Part shown: piece by piece, positions 44,449-52,321 of the stretch
Numbering within the stretch: the stretch's first letter is position 1
Layout: each line of letters starts with the position of its first letter
DNA from: GWB1-37-8 sp964603935
Lineage (GTDB): Bacteria > Patescibacteriota > Microgenomatia > Levybacterales > UBA12049
Assembly (NCBI GenBank): GCA_964603935.1
Contig: CAZRWL010000001.1
Location: forward strand, 24,861 to 88,860
DNA length: 64,000 nt
Direction of reading: 5' to 3'
The notes under the pieces: model-generated
The model's database searches: none
What the model saw: the letters and a program-made list of their open reading frames with translations, nothing else
Told to the model about the DNA's origin: nothing
Made by a program: the position numbers and the translations under genes

Positions 44449-45543
44449 TTAATCACCAAGATAATCACGCAGTTTATTTCCGCGGGACGGGTGGCGGAGT
44501 TTCCTTAGAGCCTTTGCCTCAATTTGTCTTATTCGCTCGCGGGTAACTGCAAACATGCGCCCGACTTCCTCAAGAGTTTTTGGCTTACCGTCTTTCAAGC
44601 CAAAACGTTCTTCCAAAACTCTTCTCTCGCGGTCTGATAAAGTAAGAAGCACTCCCTCAACCTGTTCTTTCAAAAGCTCCCTGCTAGCCGAATCAAAAAG
44701 AGTAGGGGCCCCCGCATCATGAATAAAATCCCCAAGCCTGCTATCATCTTCATCTCCAACTGGAGTTTCAAGACTTGCCGGCTCTTGAGAGATTTTGATA
44801 ATTTCCAAAGCCTTGTCAGGTTCAATTCCTAAAACTTTAGCTACTTCTTCTGGACTTGGCTCGCGTCCCAATTCCTGCATTAATTTTCTGGAAGTACGCA
44901 AAAACCTATTGATATTTTCAACCATGTGCACCGGAATTCTGATTGTCCTTGCCTGATCTGCAATTGCCCTAGTAATGCTCTGGCGGATCCACCAGGTTGC
45001 GTATGTTGAAAATTTGTAGCCTCTTCTCCAATCATATTTCTCAACCGCTCTTATCAATCCTTGATTCCCTTCCTGAATTAAATCCAAAAGTGTTAGTCCT
45101 CGTCCGACATATTTCTTGGCAATAGAGACTACCAAACGTAAATTAGAAGTAGTAAGTATTTTCTTGGCTGTTTTATCTCCCTTTTCCACTCTTTTGGCCA
45201 GGGAAATTTCTTGATCAAATTTAAGAAGAGGAATTCTGCCTATTTCTTTCAGATACATCCTGACCGGATCGGAAACTGTGCCCTCTGTCAAAACCGTCAA
45301 AGCTTCAAGCTCTTTTTCCAATGCTTCCATTGGCTTATTTTCTCCATCCTGATCCTTTACAACCGATTCAAAAACATCAATATCGGAATTCAAAAGTTTA
45401 TCATAGAGGCGATCCAACTCTGTCAAATGCTCTTCCGGACGCGGAAAAATAGACAGAATTTCATCCTGTGTAATATATCCTCTTTTTTTCGCAGACGTAA
45501 TAATATCCGACAGGACATCGTCCTCTTTATTCTTATGCTTCAT
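44449..45543 (-). CDS. rpoD: Primary sigma factor (sigma-70)
   Basis: 364 residues from the ATG at 45543, preceded by GGGAG; an upstream in-frame ATG at 45609 lacks this. Region 1.1-like N-terminus (YITQDEILSIFP), region 1.2 DPVRMYLKEIGRIPLL, region 2 NLRLVVSIAKKYVGRGLTLL and FSTYATWWIRQSITRAIADQ, region 3, and region 4 ERRVLEERFGL and VTRERIRQIEAKALRKLRHP. Primary-type sigma, consistent with TATAAT-like -10 boxes. Follows dnaG as in the classical macromolecular-synthesis operon. Confidence 0.95.
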   Translation of the reverse strand: MKHKNKEDDVLSDIITSAKKRGYITQDEILSIFPRPEEHLTELDRLYDKLLNSDIDVFESVVKDQDGENKPMEALEKELEALTVLTEGTVSDPVRMYLKEIGRIPLLKFDQEISLAKRVEKGDKTAKKILTTSNLRLVVSIAKKYVGRGLTLLDLIQEGNQGLIRAVEKYDWRRGYKFSTYATWWIRQSITRAIADQARTIRIPVHMVENINRFLRTSRKLMQELGREPSPEEVAKVLGIEPDKALEIIKISQEPASLETPVGDEDDSRLGDFIHDAGAPTLFDSASRELLKEQVEGVLLTLSDRERRVLEERFGLKDGKPKTLEEVGRMFAVTRERIRQIEAKALRKLRHPSRGNKLRDYLGD

Positions 45544-45634
45544 AGCTCTCCCATGTTTTATCCAGCGCCTTTTGAAAACCACTTTTACCACAAAAACCAA
45601 ACTCCACAAAGGTGCTATATCTATTTTACCATAT

Positions 45635-47395
45635 TTATGACTTGGACAAGAGGCTAATCGCTGAAGTTAATTCTTTCTCCAAATCAGTTATTTTTTCAGA
45701 ATCTTGGCTTGCCTCTCCCGCCTTAAGATTGAAGGAGATGTCTTTTATTTTATTTTTCAGGAACAAAGCCCTCATTTCTCTTGCTATTTTTTCTGCTTCC
45801 AGAATATATTTCTCAACAGTCTCAAACTTTGGCAAAGGAAATAAAAAAGAAGTGTCGAATGAACCAACCAACTCACGAGGCAAAACGCTTAAAAAATGTG
45901 AAGCGTCAAATGCTCCTGTTTCTTTAAAATCAAAAAGATTATCTGCTATTTTCTGGTAAGAAATTATTTGAAATTTATAATCTTTAAGAATTGCCCTGCA
46001 TTTTTCCAAAATTATTTTTGGGTTCTCGTGCTGAACAACAAGGGACATCAAATAATCCTCCAGCACTTCTATTCTTGGTCTTTTATTTTTTTTAACAAAA
46101 GTTACATTGTCTTTGACAATTTCTTTTTTTTCAATTCTTTCCATTTCTTTAATAATCGCGTCCAAAGAGACATCTAATTCTGCGCTCAACTTTTTCAGAT
46201 AATGCTCTTTTATTATTTCGTTTTCTATTTTTATTATTATCGGCAGGAGTTCCGAAGTTATTTTTCCTTTTCCTTCAACTTTGGTTTTATCGTAAGCCAA
46301 AAGTGTTTTAGAAAAAACATAATCATAAATCGGAATATCCCTCCGTATTGATTTCTTGAAAGATATCGGATCTTTTTTAATCGCCTCATCTGCGTCTTTT
46401 GCGTTTTCAAATACACATGTCGTTATATTTATTCCTTTTTTCTCCAAAACCTCCAAGCTTCTCTTTGTTGCCGTATATCCCGCATCGTCCAGATCAAAAC
46501 ACAGACAAACATTGTTTGTGAATCGCGCCAGAAGCGCAACTTGATTTTCAGTCAAAGCCGTGCCTTTTACCGCAACTGCATTTGTAATTCCCTGGCTAAA
46601 ACATGCAATAACATCTAATTCTCCTTCCAAAATAATTGCTTTATCCAGCTTTTTAATTTCCTCCTTTGCGGTATTGAGTCCGAAAAACATACTTCCTTTG
46701 TGATAGACAATCGTGTCCCTGGTATTAATATATTTTCCGCCAGCAAATGGCTCTTCTATTGCGCGCCCGGAAAATCCCGTAACATTATTTCTGTGATCAA
46801 AAAGAGGAAACATTACTCTGCCTCTAAAAAAATCGCCGGAATAGCTCGCTAATCCCGCTTCAATCAAATCTTCTTTCTTATGTCTTTTTTTATTGATTAG
46901 ATAATTAGACAAAGAAATGCCGTCCCCGGGAGAAAATCCGAGCATAAAGGTCTCTATAAGTCTTGTATCCAGTTTTCTTTCTTCGGTTAAATAGGCAAGG
47001 GCTTTTTTACCAACCGCGTGCTTCGTCAGAACATAATGATAAAAATCCAAAGCAGCTTTATTTAATTTATAGATTGTTTCTTTTTTTGAAGAAATTCCCG
47101 CATTAAAACCTGATTCACGAAGCTCTATTCCTGTTCTTTTTGCCAAAATCCGCAAAGCCTCTACGAATTCCAAATTTTCGTACTCCATCAAAAATGTATA
47201 CACATCTCCTCCCTTACTGCATCCGCCAAAACAATGCCAAATTTGCCTCTCCGGTGAAACAACGAAAGACGGAGTTTTTTCGTTATGGAAAGGGCAATTC
47301 GCTTTAAAATTCCTTCCCATTTTCTTCAGAGGAATGTATTCCGATATAAAGGACACTATGTCTATTCTTTCCCTAATTTGGCTAACCTCATCCAT
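45635..47395 (-). CDS. dnaG: DNA primase
   Basis: 586 residues. Makes RNA primers for replication. CHC2-type zinc finger: CPFHNEKTPSF and HCFGGCSKGG; TOPRIM domain with AIILEGELDVIAC and CLCFDLDDAGYTATKRSLE (catalytic Glu and Asp-x-Asp); C-terminal helicase-interaction region is poorly conserved. An extended -10 (TGA-TAGAAT, 47405-47410) lies 9 nt before the ATG. Upstream of rpoD, divergent from purA. Confidence 0.95.
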   Translation of the reverse strand: MDEVSQIRERIDIVSFISEYIPLKKMGRNFKANCPFHNEKTPSFVVSPERQIWHCFGGCSKGGDVYTFLMEYENLEFVEALRILAKRTGIELRESGFNAGISSKKETIYKLNKAALDFYHYVLTKHAVGKKALAYLTEERKLDTRLIETFMLGFSPGDGISLSNYLINKKRHKKEDLIEAGLASYSGDFFRGRVMFPLFDHRNNVTGFSGRAIEEPFAGGKYINTRDTIVYHKGSMFFGLNTAKEEIKKLDKAIILEGELDVIACFSQGITNAVAVKGTALTENQVALLARFTNNVCLCFDLDDAGYTATKRSLEVLEKKGINITTCVFENAKDADEAIKKDPISFKKSIRRDIPIYDYVFSKTLLAYDKTKVEGKGKITSELLPIIIKIENEIIKEHYLKKLSAELDVSLDAIIKEMERIEKKEIVKDNVTFVKKNKRPRIEVLEDYLMSLVVQHENPKIILEKCRAILKDYKFQIISYQKIADNLFDFKETGAFDASHFLSVLPRELVGSFDTSFLFPLPKFETVEKYILEAEKIAREMRALFLKNKIKDISFNLKAGEASQDSEKITDLEKELTSAISLLSKS

Positions 47396-47462
47396 AGCTC
47401 CAATATTCTATCACTTTACTTCTTGCTTTTCTAAATCCCGTTTAATACAATGGCTAAGGTTT

Positions 47463-48734
47463 ATGGCAGTAACATTAATAATTGGCGCTCAATGGGGAGA
47501 CGAAGGAAAGGGAAAAATAATTGACTATCTCTCCGAAAACTCCGATTATATAATCCGCTTCCACGGAGGAAATAACGCAGGACATACTATTATAAACAGC
47601 TATGGAAAATTCGCTTTGCATCTTGTTCCCTCAGGTGTTTTTTACAAAAATACAATTGCGGTTATTGCAAATGGAACAGTTTTGGATCTTGAAGTTTTAG
47701 TCCAAGAGATCCAAACTCTAAGCAAAACAGGGATTAACCTGACCAATAGACTGATTATTTCTCCCCGCTGTCATATTATTATGCCTTATCATAAAATATT
47801 GGACAGAGTTTACGAAACAGCCAAAGGAAAAGATAAAACAGGAACAACAGGACGGGGAATCGGACCTGTTTATGCGGATAAAGTCAGCTATAACGGGATT
47901 AGGCTTCTTGATTTTTTTGACAGGAAACAGTTAGCGGAAAAACTTAAAACCCAGCTTTTGCTGAAAAATAAAATTATTCAGGCTCTTGGCGAGCAACCAT
48001 TGGAGCAAAAAGAAATAGAAAAAAATCTTTTCATTTTTTTCAAGAAATTACTGCCTTTTATAAGAGAGCCCTACCCTCTATTACGAAAAGCTCTTAAGCA
48101 GAAAAAAAAACTTCTTTTGGAAGGTGCGCAGGGAGTTTTCCTGGACAATGACTGGGGAACATATCCTTTTGTTACCGCGTCAACCACTCTTGCAGGCGGA
48201 GTTACATCAGGCGCGGGAATTCCGCCGAAAAAACTTGATAAGATTATCGGCGTTGTCAAAGCCTATACAACCAGAGTTGGCGGGGGACCTTTCCCAACAG
48301 AATTACTAGACGAAACCGGAGAAAAATTAAGAACTATTGGCACAGAATTCGGCGCAACTACAGGCAGGCCAAGAAGGTGCGGATGGTTTGACGCGGAACT
48401 TATCAGATTTGCTTGCGAAATTAATGGAATCACAGAACTCGCAATTACCAAATTGGACATTTTGGATAGTTTTAAGGAAATAAAAATCTGCGCGCATTAT
48501 ATTTTGAACGGAAAGAAAGTTAATTATTTTGACGGGGATGCGGATTTCTTATTCAAAGTAAAACCTGTTTATAAAACATTCAAGGGGTGGAATAAACCAA
48601 CCAAAGGAATTACTAAATATAATAATTTGCCTATCGAAGCAAAAAAATATCTAAAAGAAATAGAAGGATTAACAAAAACTCCGATAAAGTATATTTCAAC
48701 CGGAGCAAAAAGAGATGAAATCATCAAACTCTAA
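47463..48734 (+). CDS. purA: Adenylosuccinate synthetase
   Basis: 423 residues from the ATG at 47463 (MAVTLIIGAQWGDEGKGK); the 43-codon in-frame extension upstream overlaps dnaG and is not family-like. First step from IMP to AMP (IMP + Asp + GTP). Motifs: GAQWGDEGKGK (P-loop), HGGNNAGHTI (catalytic His), TTGRGIGPVYADKVS, LEGAQGVFLDNDWGTYPFVT, TTGRPRRCGWFD. The 3' end overlaps the HAD gene by 20 nt. Confidence 0.96.
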   Translation: MAVTLIIGAQWGDEGKGKIIDYLSENSDYIIRFHGGNNAGHTIINSYGKFALHLVPSGVFYKNTIAVIANGTVLDLEVLVQEIQTLSKTGINLTNRLIISPRCHIIMPYHKILDRVYETAKGKDKTGTTGRGIGPVYADKVSYNGIRLLDFFDRKQLAEKLKTQLLLKNKIIQALGEQPLEQKEIEKNLFIFFKKLLPFIREPYPLLRKALKQKKKLLLEGAQGVFLDNDWGTYPFVTASTTLAGGVTSGAGIPPKKLDKIIGVVKAYTTRVGGGPFPTELLDETGEKLRTIGTEFGATTGRPRRCGWFDAELIRFACEINGITELAITKLDILDSFKEIKICAHYILNGKKVNYFDGDADFLFKVKPVYKTFKGWNKPTKGITKYNNLPIEAKKYLKEIEGLTKTPIKYISTGAKRDEIIKL

Positions 48735-49479
48735 AAAATACAAGGCGATAATTTTTGACGTTGACGGCACGCTTATTCCCAACAAAATACATGGCATCCC
48801 TTCAAAAAAAGTCAGAGATGCCATTATCAAAGCGAATAAAATTCTCCATGTCGGAATCGCAACTTCAAGACCGCATTCAATGCTTACCGAAATAATCAGA
48901 TTGCTGAAATTATCCGGACCCTCAATTGTCAATGCCGGAGCAAGAATCATCAATCTCCCCTCAAAACAAATACTTTGGGAACAAATTATTGATACGAAGT
49001 CAATCAAAGAGCTTTACAAAATATTTAGTAAACGTAATTTAAACACTACCATTAATGATGATGGCAATGAGGTAGAATTTACCAAAAATTACATTTCTAA
49101 AAAACCTTTAACAGGATGGACGCTGGCAGTTCCTCCCCGTATGGCAAATATTTTGATAAAAGAAATTTCCGGAATTCCCAATCTTATCGCGCACAAACTT
49201 CCTTCATGGTCGGGCGGAGAAAATATAACCATTTCTTTCACCCATAGCTTGGCTACCAAAAAACACGCGCTTTGGGAATTAACAAAAATACTGAAAATAA
49301 ATACATCTGAAATTATCGGTGTCGGAGACGGACACAATGATCTGCCATTATTGCGATCATGCGGATTAAAAATTGCCATGGGAAATGCCAACAGCGAACT
49401 TAAAAATATCGCCGACTATATTGCCCCATCTGTTGAAAAAGACGGAGTTTCAGATATTACAAATAAATTTATTTTATGA
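48715..49479 (+). CDS. Cof-type HAD phosphatase
   Basis: 254 residues. HAD motif I AIIFDVDGTLIP, motif II GIATSRPH, motif IV GVGDGHNDLPLLRSCG with C2B-type cap between. Such proteins dephosphorylate sugar phosphates or nucleotides. Start lies inside purA (20-nt overlap) and the stop overlaps purB by 4 nt, so it is translated with the purine genes; a nucleotide-phosphatase role is inference. Confidence 0.87.
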   Translation: MKSSNSKKYKAIIFDVDGTLIPNKIHGIPSKKVRDAIIKANKILHVGIATSRPHSMLTEIIRLLKLSGPSIVNAGARIINLPSKQILWEQIIDTKSIKELYKIFSKRNLNTTINDDGNEVEFTKNYISKKPLTGWTLAVPPRMANILIKEISGIPNLIAHKLPSWSGGENITISFTHSLATKKHALWELTKILKINTSEIIGVGDGHNDLPLLRSCGLKIAMGNANSELKNIADYIAPSVEKDGVSDITNKFIL

Positions 49480-50870
49480 AAAATTTTGATTACTCAACTT
49501 ACCTTTCCCCTTTTACCTGGCGTTACGGATCGCAAGAAATGAGAGCTGTCTGGTCGGAAATAAACAAAAGAAAATTGTGGCGCAAAATTTGGGTACATCT
49601 GGCAAAAGCGCAAAATAAAATGGGGCTGGTTTCCAAAAAAGAATTAGCAGATATTATCAAACATCAAAATGATATTGATATTGAAAAAGCCCAAGAGATA
49701 GAAAAAGAAATTTACCATGATGTAATGGCGGAAATAAAAACATATGCTCTACAATGCAAAATCGGCGGAGGAAAAATTCATTTCGGCGCAACATCAACAG
49801 ATATTATAGACAATGCTGATATTATCCAGATTAAAGAAGCTCTGGATTTAATTAAAAATAAATTAAAAAATCTTCTGGATAATTTTGCAAAGCAAATAGA
49901 AAAAAATAGAGATGTCGTTTGCATGGGCTACACTCACCTGCAGCCTGCTGAACCAACGACCTTAGGATACAGATTTTCTTTGTATGCGCAAGACCTGCTT
50001 TGGGATTTGGAATTTATTGAAAAAATACAATTTTTTATAAAAGGCAAGGGAATTAAGGGAGCTGTCGGGACATCCGCAAGCTATCAAAAACTATTGAAAA
50101 ATACTAAATTTTCTGCCTTCAATTTGGAAGAAGAGATAATGAAAAATTTAGACCTTGATCCCGTTGATATTTCCGGACAGACATATCCGAGAAAAATCGA
50201 TTGGCTTGTAATGATTGCTCTTGCCAATATTGCTCAGTCTTTGCATAAATTCAATTTTGATTTAAGGATAATGCAGTCCCCTAATTTCGGCGAATGGTCA
50301 GAACCAAGAAGCGCCAAAAGAGTCGGCTCATCTGCAATGCCTTTTAAAAAAAATCCGGACAAGGCGGAAAAAGTTTGCTCGCTATGCCGCTATGTTTCAT
50401 CTCTCTCAAATGTCAGCTGGGGCAATCCAGCGTTTTCTCTTTTGGAAAGAACTTTGGATGATTCTGCCAACAGAAGGCTTTTCTTGCCGGATGGGTTCTT
50501 GGCAATAGATGAATGTCTGGATACAACAAATAATTTAATCAAAGATCTTGTTATTTTTGAAGATGTAATCGGAGAAAATTTGCAGAAATACGGAATTTTT
50601 TCCTGCACGGAAAGCCTAATGATGGAACTTGTAAGAAAGGGCGCAAACCGTCAGGAAATACATGAATTAATTAGAGAATATTCCATGCAAGCATGGACCC
50701 AGATTACCAAAGGCAAAAAAAATCCCTTAATTGACCTCTTGTCTTCTGACAAAATGGTGCTAAAATATATCTCAAAAGAAAATATCCGTAAATTATTTAA
50801 TCCAAAAGATCATATTGGCATTGCCAGAGAACGGACTGAAAAGTTTTTGCTAAAACTTAAAAAGAAATGA
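49476..50870 (+). CDS. purB: Adenylosuccinate lyase
   Basis: 464 residues. Cleaves adenylosuccinate and SAICAR to release fumarate. Fumarase-superfamily motifs: HFGATSTDIIDNAD, MGYTHLQPAEPTTLGYR (catalytic His) and the flexible-loop signature GSSAMPFKKNPDKAEKV (catalytic Ser). ATGA overlaps on both sides (HAD and purE). Confidence 0.95.
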   Translation: MKNFDYSTYLSPFTWRYGSQEMRAVWSEINKRKLWRKIWVHLAKAQNKMGLVSKKELADIIKHQNDIDIEKAQEIEKEIYHDVMAEIKTYALQCKIGGGKIHFGATSTDIIDNADIIQIKEALDLIKNKLKNLLDNFAKQIEKNRDVVCMGYTHLQPAEPTTLGYRFSLYAQDLLWDLEFIEKIQFFIKGKGIKGAVGTSASYQKLLKNTKFSAFNLEEEIMKNLDLDPVDISGQTYPRKIDWLVMIALANIAQSLHKFNFDLRIMQSPNFGEWSEPRSAKRVGSSAMPFKKNPDKAEKVCSLCRYVSSLSNVSWGNPAFSLLERTLDDSANRRLFLPDGFLAIDECLDTTNNLIKDLVIFEDVIGENLQKYGIFSCTESLMMELVRKGANRQEIHELIREYSMQAWTQITKGKKNPLIDLLSSDKMVLKYISKENIRKLFNPKDHIGIARERTEKFLLKLKKK

Positions 50871-51376
50871 AGAAAATATTGGTAGGTATTTTTCTTGGAT
50901 CTGATTCCGATCTGCCCATAATGTCCAAAGCTTGTGAAGCTTTGGAAGAATTTAATATCGCGTATAAAATTACCGTTTCCTCAGCGCACAGATCCCCGGA
51001 TTTAACTCTTAAAAATATTGATAATTTTCAAAAATCAGGAGTCAAAGTAATTATTGCAGGAGCAGGTTTAGCAGCTCATTTGGCAGGGGTCATTGCTTCT
51101 CATTTTCCTCTTCCTGTTATCGGCGTGCCCTTAAAAGGAGGAGCTTTAAACGGCGTTGATTCGTTGTACTCAACCGTACAAATGCCCCCGGGAATTCCGG
51201 TTGCAACAGTTGGCATAGACAATGCAAAAAACGCAGGACTTTTGGCTGTTCAAATTCTTGCAATATCCGACAAAAAACTAGAAAGGAAATTAATAGAATA
51301 TAAAAATTCTTTAAGTCTTAATGTAAAAAAGAAAGCGGATAAGCTTGAAAAGGTCGGATGGAAAAAATATTTATGA
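50867..51376 (+). CDS. purE: N5-CAIR mutase (PurE)
   Basis: 169 residues. Interconverts N5-CAIR and CAIR. Motifs: GIFLGSDSDLPIM, VSSAHRSPD (catalytic His), IIAGAGLAAHLAGVIAS, PVIGVPLKGG, QMPPGIPVATVGI and NAGLLAVQIL. No PurK is in the window; either purK lies elsewhere or this is a class II PurE using CO2 directly. The length is near that of class I. Confidence 0.93.
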   Translation: MKKILVGIFLGSDSDLPIMSKACEALEEFNIAYKITVSSAHRSPDLTLKNIDNFQKSGVKVIIAGAGLAAHLAGVIASHFPLPVIGVPLKGGALNGVDSLYSTVQMPPGIPVATVGIDNAKNAGLLAVQILAISDKKLERKLIEYKNSLSLNVKKKADKLEKVGWKKYL

Positions 51377-52311
51377 ATGTTTTAAAAACCGTTAATCTCA
51401 AAGGTCTTGGAAAAAAATATCAGGGCAAAACCCGGGACTTTTATATTAAAAACAGTAAAAGAATTATTATTTCCACTGACAGAATTTCCGCATTCGACAA
51501 AGTATTAGACTTCATTCCTTACAAAGGACAAGTGTTAAATTTATTATCTATTTTTTGGTTTGAAAAAACAAAAGATATTGTAAGAAATCATTTCCTGTCT
51601 TCTCCCCATCCAAATACTATGGTTGTAAAAAATGCAAAATTAATTCCAATTGAAATGGTTGTCAGAGGATATATGACAGGAGTAACCGGAACATCTATCT
51701 GGGGCTCTTATGAAAAAGGAGAAAGAATAATTTATGGATTAAAATTTCAAGATGGTTTGCAAAAAAATCAAAAACTTCCGAAACCAATTATCACACCTAC
51801 GACAAAAGCTTCAAGCGGACATGACCAAAGACTAACCGAAAAAGAAATCATCAAGAAAAAAATTGTTTCTGAAAAAATATGGAAGCAAATGAAAAAAGCA
51901 GCCCTTGGACTTTTTGAAAGAGGGACAAAAATTTGCGCCAAAGCAGGAATTATTTTGGTTGACACAAAATATGAATTCGGTCTTGACGAAAATAAAAAAC
52001 TAATTTTAATTGATGAAATTCACACGCCGGATTCTTCAAGATTCTGGATTAAAAAAACTTATAGGGAACGGCTTAAGAAGGGATCGGAACCGGAAAATTT
52101 TGATAAAGAATTCATGCGTATTTGGTTTGCCAAAAAAGGATACAAAGGAGAAGGCTTTCCTCCCAAAATGCCAAAAAGTTTTATCAACAAAGTCAGCAAA
52201 AGATACATTGCTATCTATGGAAAAATAACAGGAAAGAAATTTAAAGCCGAGGAAAACAAAAATATAACCGGAAGAATTATTGCTAATCTCAAGAACAATC
52301 TGCCCCAATAA
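51373..52311 (+). CDS. purC: SAICAR synthetase
   Basis: 312 residues from the ATG at 51373, chosen because it makes the usual ATGA overlap with purE; an in-frame ATG at 51358 also exists. Ligates Asp to CAIR. Motifs: KYQGKTRDFYI, STDRISAFDKVL, IPIEMVVRGYMTG, TKASSGHDQRLTEKEI, GIILVDTKYEFGLD and LIDEIHTPDSSRFW. Length fits the long (eukaryote/Bacteroides-like) PurC form rather than the ~240-residue form. Confidence 0.94.
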   Translation: MNVLKTVNLKGLGKKYQGKTRDFYIKNSKRIIISTDRISAFDKVLDFIPYKGQVLNLLSIFWFEKTKDIVRNHFLSSPHPNTMVVKNAKLIPIEMVVRGYMTGVTGTSIWGSYEKGERIIYGLKFQDGLQKNQKLPKPIITPTTKASSGHDQRLTEKEIIKKKIVSEKIWKQMKKAALGLFERGTKICAKAGIILVDTKYEFGLDENKKLILIDEIHTPDSSRFWIKKTYRERLKKGSEPENFDKEFMRIWFAKKGYKGEGFPPKMPKSFINKVSKRYIAIYGKITGKKFKAEENKNITGRIIANLKNNLPQ

Positions 52312-52321
52312 AATTGCATAA